Positions 1 through 11,530 are shown, counted from the stretch's first letter. The stretch is 64,000 nt of DNA from Thiosocius teredinicola (GCF_002009425.1 NZ_CP019936.1:3769297-3833296); one strand, 5' to 3'. Translations and numbers: made by a program. Notes: generated from the letters alone by a model not told the origin.

Positions 1-68
1 ACAAATAATAATTATTCTTATTTAACTATCAAATGAATTATGCCTTTCGAATCGATAGGTCTTCTCTA

Positions 69-956
69 TCAGTCGCCTACGTCCGGCGGGCGTGAAGAGA
101 TCGCAGTACGCCGATTGGCCAGGGCAACACCGCTGAGTATCAGACCGCCCCCGACCGCCATGGCCAACGTAACCACTTCATCGAGAAAAACCGCACCCCA
201 GACGATCGCAAAAACCGGGATCAGGTAGGTCACCGTCAGGGTCCGCATCGGGCCGACTTCGCGAATCAGGCGGAAATAGATAAGGAAGGCGAGCGAAGTC
301 GACAACACCGCCAACGCCGTCACCGCAACCACGATGGCCGGCCCCGGCATTTCGCGGACTGGAAAGAACGGTAGCAAGGGCAACATAACCAGTGCTGCGC
401 CCAGCTGACCGCCGGTCACGAAAACGATACCCGAGACGTGGTGCAGACGGCGGCGCGCGAAATTGGCGGCAAACACATAAGACACGGCGGCGCACAGACC
501 CGCCAATACCGACAGCAGCGGCGGCGTCCCGGCATCCGTCGGCAGTCCGATCAGGATCACGACACCGACGAACCCCAATACGACACCGAAGATACGTGCC
601 GCATCCAGTCGCTCCTCAAAGACCAGGTAGCCGATCAGTGCCGCAAAAATCGGCACCGTGGCGTTCAGGATCGAGGTGAGTCCGGCTGACAGCTCAAGCG
701 ATGCGTACGCCAGCAGGGTAAACGGCAGCGCCGCACTCATCACGCCCACGGCAACCAAACGGCCCAGGTTGGCCCGCAACACCGGAAGCTGTCCACGGCG
801 AATGACCAGGGGCAGCAACACCAAACCCGCGATGAAGACGCGCAGTGCGATCAACCACACCGGCCCGAGAACGGGTGCGGCCAGCCGCATGAACAGAAAC
901 GATGCTCCCCATAGCGCTGCCAGAAAAACCAGCGCCGGGTAAAAAGGCAAATTCAA
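69..956 (-). CDS. EamA/DMT-family inner-membrane transporter
   Basis: A 295-residue, very hydrophobic protein with about ten predicted membrane segments in two similar halves, which is the usual length and shape of the drug/metabolite transporter (EamA, RhaT-like) family. The N-terminus carries the typical LAALWGASFLFMR pattern of the first EamA repeat and the second half ends with a GGGLILSGVALANRR segment, as in family members. Such proteins export amino acids or other small metabolites; the substrate cannot be read from the sequence. It lies 28 bp downstream of a TetR regulator on the same strand, so the two are probably cotranscribed and the transporter is the likely regulated target. Confidence 0.85.
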   Translation of the reverse strand: MNLPFYPALVFLAALWGASFLFMRLAAPVLGPVWLIALRVFIAGLVLLPLVIRRGQLPVLRANLGRLVAVGVMSAALPFTLLAYASLELSAGLTSILNATVPIFAALIGYLVFEERLDAARIFGVVLGFVGVVILIGLPTDAGTPPLLSVLAGLCAAVSYVFAANFARRRLHHVSGIVFVTGGQLGAALVMLPLLPFFPVREMPGPAIVVAVTALAVLSTSLAFLIYFRLIREVGPMRTLTVTYLIPVFAIVWGAVFLDEVVTLAMAVGGGLILSGVALANRRTAISSRPPDVGD

Positions 957-984
957 TGCCTTCGTTCGGCAAACGCTACCGTCG

Positions 985-1569
985 TCAGCTACGCACTACC
1001 TGTACTGCGTAAGCCACCACTTCTTGAGCTGCTTGCTCTCCGCCGCCAGATCCTCCGAACACGCGCAACCCCCAGACCGTCGTCATCAAGAAAGTTGCTA
1101 ATGTATCCGGTGATTTGTCAGCAGCCAACAATCCTTGTCTTTGCGCTTCGGTCAATGCAGCCACTACCACCTGTCTCACTTCACCCAGGTGGCTTTGTAC
1201 CCGTTCACGAACCCTCGGATTATGTCTGGCAGCCTCGAGTACGGTGTTGACCAACAGACAACCACACGTGGTGTCTTCAACACCGCAATCACTGGCGGCG
1301 ATCTGCAGAAAACGTTCCGCCCCCTGAAGGGGATCGGCTGCCTGCGCGAAAGCGTCACGCACACGTTTCAGTTTCTGCTGAGCGTAATAATCCAGTGCGG
1401 CAAGAAATAAGCCTTCTTTTGATTGGAATGCGGCATACAAGCTACCAGGCTGCAGATGCGTCGCTTTTACCAACTGTGCGATGCTCGTTTCGCAATATCC
1501 GCGCTCGAGGAACAAGGCCGTCGCCTGCCCCAGCACTTCATTGCGATCGAAACTCACTGGCCTAGCCAT
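985..1569 (-). CDS. TetR/AcrR-family transcriptional regulator
   Basis: 194 residues, the normal length for the family. The N-terminal 50 residues form the TetR helix-turn-helix (ATALFLERGYCETSIAQL followed by a GSLYAAFQSKEGLF recognition segment). The C-terminal ligand domain resembles the TetR_C_6-like group, including a CGCLLVN motif near residue 105 with closely spaced cysteines. It is the first gene of a two-gene unit with the DMT transporter and has a long gene-free region upstream, where its operator should lie. The inducer is unknown; the adjacent cysteines (DCGVEDTTCGC) could be redox sensitive, which is speculation. Confidence 0.85.
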   Translation of the reverse strand: MARPVSFDRNEVLGQATALFLERGYCETSIAQLVKATHLQPGSLYAAFQSKEGLFLAALDYYAQQKLKRVRDAFAQAADPLQGAERFLQIAASDCGVEDTTCGCLLVNTVLEAARHNPRVRERVQSHLGEVRQVVVAALTEAQRQGLLAADKSPDTLATFLMTTVWGLRVFGGSGGGEQAAQEVVAYAVQVVRS

Positions 1570-2471
1570 GCGTAAAGACTTCCCCTATTACTGTTTGTTT
1601 GTGTTCTTTGCGACATAAAGTATAGCCGTGAAGGTACGAGGGGTGCGCGCTGAAAAGGTGTCTTGAATCAAAGCAATGTTCGCAACGTGAATCCGCTTCG
1701 AAGAGACTTCGATCAGCGGCAAAATTGCAGCTCCACCAGCACTCGTTTTTCTCGGCCGAATACCGTTCTGGCGGCACAGTATGCACGCTGAAATATTGAA
1801 TGGGCATTGTGAAAACAAACTAATGTTGTCAAAGGCTTGCACATCGAGCCGCACACAAGGCTCTCATCATCGATATCGTCACCGCTGATTGCCGCTTCGA
1901 TTCGAAGGACAGCTGAGACACAACAAAGCAATTTGGCGCACACGAAAAGTTAATCTTTGCAAAGATTCAACACACTAGTGCTGCTGTGTAGACGTGCGAT
2001 GGTGTCGTGACCAAGGCAACAAACCAAGGCAATGCGGCACATCGCATGCTGATCTCAAGCCACGCAAAGCCCGTCGGGAAAGGCGCGAACTGATACGAGC
2101 GATGATCACTTTCATCGCTTGATGAAGCGTTATTCGGCGAAAACGATCAATGGTGAAACCGCATCGACGACATCGCGCGGTGGGTTACTAAGCGATACAA
2201 CAACAGCTAGTCGGATGTGTTGGATACGATCTAACAGGTTATCCGATATGAGCAAACTGCAACACGCCGAGCTCGAGCCGGACATGCTGCAGGCAAACCA
2301 ACACAATGTTCAATTTGTTCGTGCAACGTGGACAGACGTCAGCTGTCTATCCGAGTGGAAAAGTCGGTCAAGGACGAAAGCAAGGCGCGCGAGATCGGCA
2401 GCACATGCGGGTTCAAATCGACCGACGGCACGTCGACAATTTCCGTCGCGTGCCCGGCCAAAAGAACCCGC
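1570..2471. other. 900-bp gene-poor intergenic region
   Basis: No convincing coding frame is present: the open frames here lack recognisable domains, have unusual composition and conflict with each other. Base composition is visibly more AT-rich than the neighbours. The region contains a perfect 16-bp palindrome (1952-1967) and some short hairpins near 2112-2132. It separates the 3' end of the DEAD helicase gene from the start of the TetR gene, so it could hold the TetR promoter/operator, a small RNA, or the remains of a lost gene. Confidence 0.6.
1952..1967. repeat. Perfect 16-bp palindrome (operator-like)
   Basis: AATCTTTGCAAAGATT reads identically on both strands. It lies about 380 bp upstream of the TetR start, in an AT-rich part of the gene-free region. 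Perfect uninterrupted palindromes of this length are typical of dimeric repressor sites, but its distance from the TetR gene leaves its role open. Confidence 0.4.
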
Positions 2472-4520
2472 TTATTTTGTTGAACGATCCTTCAATGAAA
2501 GACGTTTTTTCGGTGGCCGATTTCCGACAGGTTTCGTCGTTTTTTTCATTTTTCCCGGACGGTCGGATGAGCCCTGCTCGGCACCCTTGGCAGGACCGCG
2601 ACGCGGCTTGTGACCTTTGCCGGCCTTGGCGGCTTCATCCGCCGGATGCTTGCGCCCCTTTCCGCCGCCGGCCGGGCCCCGGGCTTTTCCCTTGAATCGA
2701 TCGCCTTCGGCCTTCCGCTTCGCGGGCTTGTTGGGTTTGCCCGACTTCTTCGCCGGCTGCTGATCCGCGCGCGGCGCTTTTGCAGAACCGCCGCCGTCGT
2801 CCTCGGCAGGTGGCTTGTCCGACGCCGAGAGCTTCTCGATCGCCAACTTACGCTGGCAGACCCAGGCGTTCTGCAGGTCGCGCATGGTTTCCGTCGGCAT
2901 GCCCGCCGGCAGGTCGACCGTCGCGAAATCGTCGTAGATCTCGATATGACCGATGTACTTGCTCTCCAGCTCGGCCTCGTTGGCAATGGCACCAACGATG
3001 TTGCCGGGTTTCACACCATGCTCGTAGCCCACTGCGATGCGAAAGCGCTCCATCGGGATGTCGGGGAAGGCCTTGAGCGGTAGCGCGTGCGGTTCGACCG
3101 TCTTGGGCCCACGCGCGCGCGGCGGGCCGGCCGGCGGGCGTTCCTGACCGCTGCGCTTACTGTCATGCCCGCGATCCTGTTTGGCGAATCGCACATCGGT
3201 TTTCGGATCGAGCAGCAGCGGTGCGTCGCCCTGCGTCAGGCGCGCCAGCGCCGCCGCGATCTGCAAGGCATCCAGTGCATCTTCCTGTTCAAGCTCGCTG
3301 ACCAGACGGTAGTAAACCGACAGCTCTTCCGTTTCGATGATGTCGCGCACCTGCTGCTTGAAGCGGTCGGTGCGCTTGGAGTTGATGTCATGCACGCTCG
3401 GCATATCCATCGGCTCGATCGGTTGGCCTGTCGCCTTCTCGATCGCACGCAACATGCGCCGTTCGCGAGGCGCGACGAACAAGATGGCCTCGCCCGACGC
3501 ACCGGCGCGACCGGTGCGTCCGATGCGGTGCACATACGATTCGGTGTCGTACGGGATGTCGTAGTTGAATACATGGGTCACACGCTTGACGTCGAGGCCG
3601 CGGGCCACGACATCGGTCGCGACCAGAATATCGGTCTTGCCGTCGCGCAGACGGTCGACGGTGCGCTCACGCTGCGCCTGAGGGACGTCGCCGTTCAATG
3701 CCTCGGCTTCGAACCCCCGGGCAGTGAGCTTTTCGGCGAGTTCGACCGTCTGCGTCTTGGTGCGTACGAACACGATGGCGCCGTCGATCTCCTCGGTTTC
3801 GAGGATGCGCGTCAAGGCATCGAGCTTGTGCAGACCGCTGATCGGCCAGTAGCGCTGCCGGATGTTCTCGGCGGTCGTCGTCTTGGCGGCGATCTTTACC
3901 CGCTGGGGTTCGCGCAGATGGCGCTCGGCGACCTTGCGGATCACATCGGGCATGGTGGCCGAGAACAACGCGATCTGGCGCTCTGCCGGCGTGTGCTCGA
4001 GGATCCACTCGACATCGTCGATGAAGCCCATGCGCAACATCTCGTCGGCTTCGTCCAGTACCAGCGACTGCAGGCGCGAGATATCCAGCGTACCGCGGCG
4101 CATGTGGTCCATCACGCGACCGGGGGTTCCGACGACAACCTGCACACCACGTCGCAGGTGATTGAGCTGCATGCCCATGCCCTGCCCGCCATAGATCGGC
4201 AACACGTGGAAGCCGTCGATGAAACGCGCATAGGCCTGCATGGCCTCGGCCACCTGCAGGGCCAACTCACGCGTCGGCGCCAAGACCAGCAGTTGCGGAA
4301 ACTTCTGCTTTGGATCGATTCGCGCCAGCAGCGGCAGCGCGAAAGCGGCAGTCTTGCCGGTACCGGTCTGCGCCTGACCCAGCAGGTCTCTGCCGTCCAG
4401 CAGCAGCGGTATGGCCTGCGCCTGGATCGGCGACGGCTTTTCGTAGCCCAGTTCGGCGAGCGCGGAGAGAATCGAACTGGGCAGCCCCAGCGAAGCAAAA
4501 TCGGTCGTTTCTGAAGACAT
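2472..4520 (-). CDS. deaD: DEAD-box ATP-dependent RNA helicase (DeaD/CsdA type)
   Basis: 682 residues. The helicase core (about residues 1-370) shows the Q motif, Walker A AQTGTGKT, PTRELALQ, TPGRVMDH, DEAD within VLDEADEML, SATMP and the HRIGRTGRAG motif VI. About residues 475-560 form the DbpA/CsdA-type RNA-binding domain (GYEHGVKPGNIVGAIANEA, DDFATVDLPAGMP). The last 110 residues are a lysine/arginine/glycine-rich tail expected to bind RNA nonspecifically. CsdA proteins unwind RNA in ribosome assembly and mRNA decay, especially in the cold. A TATAAT hexamer lies about 50 bp upstream. Paralogues such as RhlE lack the DbpA-type domain, so the DeaD assignment is good. Confidence 0.93.
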   Translation of the reverse strand: MSSETTDFASLGLPSSILSALAELGYEKPSPIQAQAIPLLLDGRDLLGQAQTGTGKTAAFALPLLARIDPKQKFPQLLVLAPTRELALQVAEAMQAYARFIDGFHVLPIYGGQGMGMQLNHLRRGVQVVVGTPGRVMDHMRRGTLDISRLQSLVLDEADEMLRMGFIDDVEWILEHTPAERQIALFSATMPDVIRKVAERHLREPQRVKIAAKTTTAENIRQRYWPISGLHKLDALTRILETEEIDGAIVFVRTKTQTVELAEKLTARGFEAEALNGDVPQAQRERTVDRLRDGKTDILVATDVVARGLDVKRVTHVFNYDIPYDTESYVHRIGRTGRAGASGEAILFVAPRERRMLRAIEKATGQPIEPMDMPSVHDINSKRTDRFKQQVRDIIETEELSVYYRLVSELEQEDALDALQIAAALARLTQGDAPLLLDPKTDVRFAKQDRGHDSKRSGQERPPAGPPRARGPKTVEPHALPLKAFPDIPMERFRIAVGYEHGVKPGNIVGAIANEAELESKYIGHIEIYDDFATVDLPAGMPTETMRDLQNAWVCQRKLAIEKLSASDKPPAEDDGGGSAKAPRADQQPAKKSGKPNKPAKRKAEGDRFKGKARGPAGGGKGRKHPADEAAKAGKGHKPRRGPAKGAEQGSSDRPGKMKKTTKPVGNRPPKKRLSLKDRSTK

Positions 4521-4570
4521 GGCGTGGGCCCGTAGGGAAGACAGCGCTCAACAGCGTAGCGGGGGCGCGG

Positions 4571-4576
4571 ATTATA
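4571..4576 (-). promoter_or_regulatory. Candidate -10 box upstream of deaD
   Basis: On the minus strand the sequence TGCGTATAATCC holds a perfect TATAAT hexamer 50 bp before the helicase start codon. No good -35 hexamer is found at 16-18 bp spacing, so this rests on the -10 alone. Confidence 0.35.
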
Positions 4577-4789
4577 CGCAGGTCTCGACGGCTATTGACA
4601 TTTTTTTATCAATCGCCTAGCTCGCCTGCGCCGGCAACCCGCAACACGGCGAGGTCACCCTCTGCCAAGAACCTTACTAAACTAGAGGTGGTCGGGTATG
4701 CCGCGCGCGCCCCGCACGGATAACATTGCCCAGGCAGGCACCACGAAAAAACCACATCAAGGTCAACCGGTAGTTCGGGAAATTTACGC

Positions 4790-5965
4790 ATGATCAATCT
4801 GCAGCACTTCCTTCGGCTCGAGTCCGCCGGGGGAATCCTTCTGGTAGCCGCCGCCGTCGCGGCCATGCTGTTGGCCAACTCTCCCCTTTCCGAAGTCTAT
4901 GCCTGGCTGCTGGAAATGCCGGTGGCGATCCAGGTCGGTCCGCTGGCGATTGCGAAACCCCTGCTGCTGTGGATCAACGACGGCCTGATGGCCATCTTTT
5001 TCTTTCTGGTCGGCCTCGAGCTGAAGCGGGAGTTGATCGAGGGACAGTTGTCGGAACCGGGCAGTATCATCCTGCCGGCCATCGGGGCCGTCGGCGGCAT
5101 GCTGGTACCGGCGCTGATCTACGCCTACATCAACTGGGGAGATCCGGTTGCGCTGTCGGGTTGGGCGATTCCCGCCGCTACCGACATCGCCTTTGCCCTG
5201 GGCATCCTGTCACTGCTCGGCAAGCGGGTGCCGACGTCGCTCAAGGTCTTCCTGGTGTCGCTGGCGATCTTCGACGACATCGGCGCAATCATTATCATCG
5301 CGCTGTTCTACAGCGATGGATTGTCAACCGAGGCGTTGATCATCGCCTCGGTCGCGATTGCCATTCTCACATTGATGAACAGGCGTCATGTCAGCGGCAT
5401 CACCCCCTACGTGTTCGTCGGCGTGATGCTGTGGGTGGCGGTACTCAAATCCGGCGTGCACGCGACACTCGCGGGCGTGGTGTTGGCGATGTTCATTCCG
5501 ATGCGCCATAGCGAAAGGCCGAACCACTCGCCGTTGCGCGCACTCGAACACGATCTGCACCCGGTGGTCGCCTTCACCATCCTGCCGATCTTCGCGTTCG
5601 CCAACGCCGGGATCAACCTGACGGGCATGTCGATCGACAACATCATCCACCCGGTTCCGCTCGGCATTGCCGCCGGATTGTTTCTGGGCAAACAGATCGG
5701 CGTATTCCTGTTCTGCTGGGCAACGATTCGGCTGGGTTGGGCGGCGTTGCCCAAAGGCAGCGGCTGGGTCGGGCTCTATGCGATCGCCCTGTTATGCGGC
5801 GTGGGCTTCACGATGAGCCTGTTCATCGGCTCGCTGGCCTTCGAAACGGCCGGTAAGACAGCGTTCGATGAACGCATCGGCATCATTCTCGGATCACTGG
5901 CCTCGGGCTTCGCCGGCTACTTTCTGCTGCGTTTCGTGTTTGTGCGCGGGCCCAACGGCGACTGA
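4790..5965 (+). CDS. nhaA: Na+/H+ antiporter NhaA
   Basis: 391 residues, typical NhaA length, with about twelve membrane segments. The diagnostic stretch [10 protein letters not shown] and the two adjacent aspartates in FDDIGAI (the Na+ and H+ binding pair of transmembrane segment 5) are present, as is the lysine-containing cytoplasmic segment FVLG-type [15 protein letters not shown] near the C-terminus. NhaA exports Na+ in exchange for protons and maintains pH and sodium homeostasis in saline or alkaline conditions. It is transcribed alone, divergently from deaD, with a 270-bp shared upstream region. Together with a CPA1 antiporter and a Na/Pi cotransporter nearby it suggests a sodium-rich habitat. 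Confidence 0.95.
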   Translation: MINLQHFLRLESAGGILLVAAAVAAMLLANSPLSEVYAWLLEMPVAIQVGPLAIAKPLLLWINDGLMAIFFFLVGLELKRELIEGQLSEPGSIILPAIGAVGGMLVPALIYAYINWGDPVALSGWAIPAATDIAFALGILSLLGKRVPTSLKVFLVSLAIFDDIGAIIIIALFYSDGLSTEALIIASVAIAILTLMNRRHVSGITPYVFVGVMLWVAVLKSGVHATLAGVVLAMFIPMRHSERPNHSPLRALEHDLHPVVAFTILPIFAFANAGINLTGMSIDNIIHPVPLGIAAGLFLGKQIGVFLFCWATIRLGWAALPKGSGWVGLYAIALLCGVGFTMSLFIGSLAFETAGKTAFDERIGIILGSLASGFAGYFLLRFVFVRGPNGD

Positions 5966-6000
5966 GCCGCTCAGACCACTGAGCACCTGCATCCGGTAGC

Positions 6001-6339
6001 TCAGCGATGCGGATGCTCAAAGAAGATGTACGACGTCGAGTAATCGCTGAACTCGAAGTACACCTTCTTCTCGCCGGGATCCTTATGCATGTTCAGATTT
6101 TCGTCGAAGACGCCGTAGCCAAAGCGATACGGCCGCGGGTCGCTGCCCTGCGTTGCGACCGCCGTACTCAGCTTGTCGATCTCAATGAAGCGGCGCACCA
6201 GTTTGTCGCCGGCGTAGACTTCCAGCACGCCGTTGGTTCCGGTCCAGTTCTGAATCGCCCGCCCGAATTTGTTTTGCGTTTCCTGGGTACAGGCACCGGC
6301 GAGTAGCATGGTGCTGAGCAAGAGATAGCGAAGTTTCAT
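6001..6339 (-). CDS. Small hypothetical lipoprotein
   Basis: I place the start at the ATG at 6339 (112 residues) because the protein then begins MKLRYLLLSTMLLAGAC, an ideal lipoprotein signal with the lipobox LAGAC; a longer frame to 6408 would bury the signal. The mature part is about 95 residues with alternating polar and aromatic residues and ends in FFEHPHR; no catalytic motif is visible. The family is unknown to me. It may be an outer-membrane or periplasmic lipoprotein. A 12-bp palindrome (6360-6371) sits just upstream. Confidence 0.75.
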   Translation of the reverse strand: MKLRYLLLSTMLLAGACTQETQNKFGRAIQNWTGTNGVLEVYAGDKLVRRFIEIDKLSTAVATQGSDPRPYRFGYGVFDENLNMHKDPGEKKVYFEFSDYSTSYIFFEHPHR

Positions 6340-6359
6340 TGGGTCACCGTCGAATTTTC

Positions 6360-6371
6360 CGTTCGCGAACG
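6360..6371. repeat. 12-bp perfect palindrome upstream of the lipoprotein gene
   Basis: CGTTCGCGAACG is a perfect palindrome 20 bp upstream of the lipoprotein start codon. It may be an operator, but a 12-bp GC-rich palindrome can also arise by chance. Confidence 0.25.
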
Positions 6372-6545
6372 TCCGCCCGCGAAATCCACCGCACAACTGC
6401 GGCAGCAACGATCAGATGATACCGGATCGGATGCAGCGAATGGATGACAGGGCGTGCGGGTTGCATTGCACCGCGGTTTGGCGGGTGAGCGTTTCGATTC
6501 GACCGGCACCACGCCAAACTCGAACAGCACCGCTGCCGATCACCG

Positions 6546-6866
6546 CTAGGGCGTGGGGAAGGCGTGTCGCATGTAAACGGCGATCTTCCCGGCCTCCTGC
6601 TGCGACATCGCCGTGAACGTCGGCATCCGGGTATCCTCTTGCCGCGATTGGCCGCGGATGTGCTCGACCATCTGCCGGTAGTCCATCGTCGACCCGCTGA
6701 CCGGCGGCACGCCCTTCAGGAAGGCCCCGTCACCCCCTTGCTGATGACAGGGTGCGCAGTGATGCTCATACAACTGTTTGCCGGTGGTCAGCGTCGGGTG
6801 GTCATGCTCGTCGGGGCCTTCGCAGGCGGCAATGACGAGACTGGCCGCAAGAATCGTTCGCCGCAC
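6546..6866 (-). CDS. c-type cytochrome lipoprotein (monohaem)
   Basis: The start is placed at a GTG at 6866 because it is preceded at six bases by a GGAGG ribosome site (complement of 6873-6877) and gives a clean lipoprotein signal, [15 protein letters not shown]. The 106-residue product has one CAPCH haem c motif about 30 residues after the acylated cysteine and a distal MP segment ([10 protein letters not shown]) supplying the likely methionine ligand, as in class I cytochromes c. The protein would be a membrane-anchored periplasmic electron carrier. It is divergent from ygiQ with an operator-like inverted repeat in between. The redox partner is not evident locally. Confidence 0.88.
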   Translation of the reverse strand: MRRTILAASLVIAACEGPDEHDHPTLTTGKQLYEHHCAPCHQQGGDGAFLKGVPPVSGSTMDYRQMVEHIRGQSRQEDTRMPTFTAMSQQEAGKIAVYMRHAFPTP

Positions 6867-6948
6867 GCGTCGCCTCCATGGGGATATGCAGCGCAAAGCT
6901 AGCACATGCCGCGCGCGATGCCCTGAACCACTACAAGGGTTTTGGCGC

Positions 6949-6978
6949 AGGTCAAATGATATATTTGCGGTTTGACCT
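6949..6978. promoter_or_regulatory. Operator-like inverted repeat between cytochrome and ygiQ
   Basis: AGGTCAAA at 6949-6956 and its exact complement TTTGACCT at 6971-6978 are separated by a 14-bp AT-rich spacer that contains TATATT. The spacing puts both arms on nearly the same side of the helix plus one turn, as for a dimeric regulator. The site is in the divergent region only if ygiQ begins at 7001, as proposed here. Confidence 0.4.
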
Positions 6979-7000
6979 CACCGCTTCTCGCCACGATCAC

Positions 7001-9169
<2,169 letters not shown>

Positions 9170-9256
9170 CCACTTGCGCTAAGATGCGCGAAACCGAAGC
9201 GGCCCAGACACTGGCGCTATGCATCGTCCGTTCGACCGAGCAGGAACCGCAAGCAC

Positions 9257-9685
9257 GTGCGAGTGAGTGAGTACATGACCCAGAAAGTGCTGAGCGCCGC
9301 GCCGGACGATGGCGTTCGCGAGACATTCTTTCGCATGCGCGAAGCAGGGATTCGGCATCTGCCGGTGCTCGAGGGCGCGCAACTGGTAGGCATGATCAGC
9401 GACCGCGACCTGCGGAGGCCCGACTGGGTCGACGAAGCGCCGGATCTGTCGCACGAATACCAGCTCGACGACAACCTGTCGGTCGGCGACCTGATGTCGC
9501 ACAACCCGGTTACGGTGCATACCTATGACGAGCTGGCCAAGGCGTGTGCGCTGATCGATGAACACGGGTTCGGCGCGCTGCCGGTGCTCGACAAGGGAAA
9601 CCACCTGGTCGGTATCATCAGCAAAGCCGACCTGGTTCGCGCCTTCGCCAAGCTACTCAACGATGGTCATGTACACGCCCCCTGA
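9257..9685 (+). CDS. Tandem CBS-domain protein
   Basis: 142 residues made almost entirely of two CBS domains (about residues 5-58 and 78-135). The pattern VSEYMTQKVLSAAPDDGVRE plus RHLPVLEG and the second GFGALPVLDKGNHLVGIISKADL are typical. CBS pairs bind adenine nucleotides and act as energy sensors; stand-alone forms usually regulate an unlinked enzyme or channel. Translation appears to start at GTG 9257. There is no obvious partner beside it, so the specific job is unknown. Confidence 0.88.
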   Translation: MRVSEYMTQKVLSAAPDDGVRETFFRMREAGIRHLPVLEGAQLVGMISDRDLRRPDWVDEAPDLSHEYQLDDNLSVGDLMSHNPVTVHTYDELAKACALIDEHGFGALPVLDKGNHLVGIISKADLVRAFAKLLNDGHVHAP

Positions 9686-9709
9686 GGGCGTACCAATCAT
9701 CGAACCGCT

Positions 9710-10294
9710 TCAGCGCACGATCTCTACGACATCCCCCAAGGCCTCGCGAATCTCGGCAAAGCTGGGCGGTCGCAAGTCGGGCGGCTCGGCATAGGCGCCG
9801 TAGCAACTCAGGCGTCGCACATTGGGCTGTTTGTCCGATGCGAGCCAGAAGTGATAACCCTCGTAGTAGGCGCTGCTTCCCGCATCATCCATATCGCCGG
9901 CGATCAGGTTCAAGGCGCCGAGCGCCGCGACCTGTACCGGTTTCGCCATGACGACCGGCACCAGGGTGCTCTGCACGCGCGTTACGACAAAGCGGTCCGG
10001 CTCGATCACGAACCCCTTGTGGTCGACCGTATCGATTTCCAGACTGCAATGCGTGGAGTAGTGATCGAAGGCGCTATAACGGGCACTGGTCGGCACCCCG
10101 GATTCCCCGTGGCTTTGCAGGAACACCCGGGCCTTTCCGGCAGGCACGGTCAACGCCGACTTCAATACCAGCGTGCTGCCTTCGAGTTGCACGAAGCCCT
10201 GGCGACCGGTTTCGTTGCGCACCGTGGCGCTGTTCATGCATCCGGCAACAAGAAACGTGGATACGAGCGCTACCAGGACGGCTTTGGCGTTCAT
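9710..10294 (-). CDS. Hypothetical lipoprotein
   Basis: With the start at ATG 10294 the protein (194 residues) begins MNAKAVLVALVSTFLVAGC, a lipoprotein signal with lipobox LVAGC. The mature part is mostly beta-type sequence with two cysteines (THCSLEI, RLSCYGAY) that could pair in the periplasm. No recognised domain was identified. It lies between a CBS protein (convergent) and an HDOD protein; no functional link can be claimed. Confidence 0.75.
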   Translation of the reverse strand: MNAKAVLVALVSTFLVAGCMNSATVRNETGRQGFVQLEGSTLVLKSALTVPAGKARVFLQSHGESGVPTSARYSAFDHYSTHCSLEIDTVDHKGFVIEPDRFVVTRVQSTLVPVVMAKPVQVAALGALNLIAGDMDDAGSSAYYEGYHFWLASDKQPNVRRLSCYGAYAEPPDLRPPSFAEIREALGDVVEIVR

Positions 10295-10364
10295 GGCCGG
10301 ATTCCTCAAACGGTGGGCACAGTCGATAAGACACCCTAGCAGAGGAAATGGTTTCGCAAAATGA

Positions 10365-11216
10365 TCAGCCCGCGGCCAACAGCTCGGTCATATCTTCGAC
10401 GATGTCTTCGAAGTCGGTTGAGCTGATACCGGCGTAGGCGAGCACCTGTTCGCCCCATCGATCCCATTCAGGATCGTCTGCCTTGCCCCAGTAGCGGCGG
10501 TCGATATGTTCGGCCATTTTGAGGACCGCCAGCGAGATCCCGGTCTTCGACATGGCGCCGCCATTCTCCGCCAATACCTCGACCACATCATGGTGCCGCA
10601 GGATCAACTCGCCGACATGCTCGGGAAGCCCCCAACTCCTGCAGACGAAATACCCGATGACCGCGTGGTTGGTCTTGTAGCGCTCGTCTTCGAGTTGCGT
10701 GACGTCGACCATTGACGCTTCGGCGTCACCCATCGTCTTCAGATAGTCGTCGAACCGCATCATCATCAGCGGCACGCCGGCATTGTGGAACAGGCCAAGC
10801 ATGTAGGCCTCGTCCGGACTCACGCCGGCGAACTGGCGCGATAGCTTGGCCGACACCATGCCGATATTCACTGGCGATTCCCAATAGTGCTCCGGGGTTG
10901 GTGCGCCGGAATCTTCCATGGCCCTGCGCAAGGCCAGGCCGGCGACGATGTTGCTGATGTTCAAAAGGCCGAGCAATGTGGTCGCCTGGCGAATCGACTT
11001 CGCCTTGGCGCGCAACCCGAAGAATGGCGAGTTGACCGTTTTCAGCACCAACGCCGCCAAACCCATATCCTTTGAAATCGCCGCCGACACCTCGTCGATG
11101 TCGGGCTCGTCCTTCTGCATCAACTCATGCAGTTCCATGAACACGGCAGGTGTGGCCGGAATCTTGACCGAACCGAGAATTTCGTTAGTGGCTTCAAAAC
11201 TGAGTGCGGCGTTCAA
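10365..11216 (-). CDS. HDOD-domain signalling protein
   Basis: 283 residues from a proposed TTG start at 11216, which has an AAGGAG ribosome site (complement of 11223-11228) six bases before it; the longer upstream frame has poor coding character. The HDOD domain occupies about residues 10-210: PATPAVFMEL, ISKDMGLAALVLKTVNSPFFGL, SIRQATTLLGL and LGLFHNAGVPLM, in which the catalytic HD is replaced by HN as is usual in HDOD proteins. The family is tied to signalling by cyclic dinucleotides and to motility or DNA uptake control, without phosphohydrolase activity. No partner is visible next to it. Confidence 0.85.
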   Translation of the reverse strand: MNAALSFEATNEILGSVKIPATPAVFMELHELMQKDEPDIDEVSAAISKDMGLAALVLKTVNSPFFGLRAKAKSIRQATTLLGLLNISNIVAGLALRRAMEDSGAPTPEHYWESPVNIGMVSAKLSRQFAGVSPDEAYMLGLFHNAGVPLMMMRFDDYLKTMGDAEASMVDVTQLEDERYKTNHAVIGYFVCRSWGLPEHVGELILRHHDVVEVLAENGGAMSKTGISLAVLKMAEHIDRRYWGKADDPEWDRWGEQVLAYAGISSTDFEDIVEDMTELLAAG

Positions 11217-11530
11217 TGGTAGCTCCTTGTCGCGGTGAGCGCCGAACGACCCGGGGCTTCGGCACGGAGGGCAACAGCCGGTAAACAGGAAACCCGCCCG
11301 CATCGAAGTCGAGTCAACACGATCAAAGGTCCGCTTTGATCGCATAGCGACCGGATCGACGAGTTCTGAACTGCCCCCCGGTACAACGCCGCGAACGCAG
11401 GAAAGTAAGGCGTGCGACAGAAAAATGTCGGGCAGCGGGTCTATCATGTCATCAGGCCCGGAGCGCACCTCCCGAACGGGACGGCAGCCGCGCCGCGAGA
11501 GATAACAACTACCTCGGTTTTGGATTCGCT

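Noticed and set aside
2119-2613. A 164-codon plus-strand frame in the gene-poor gap
   Set aside because: It overlaps the 3' end of deaD and shows no family, no ribosome site and poor composition.
3087-4514. A 475-codon plus-strand frame
   Set aside because: Antisense to the helicase gene deaD, which has all DEAD-box motifs in the other strand.
4595-4617. A TTGACA hexamer as the -35 of nhaA
   Set aside because: No acceptable -10 hexamer follows at 16-18 bp, so it was not listed as a promoter.
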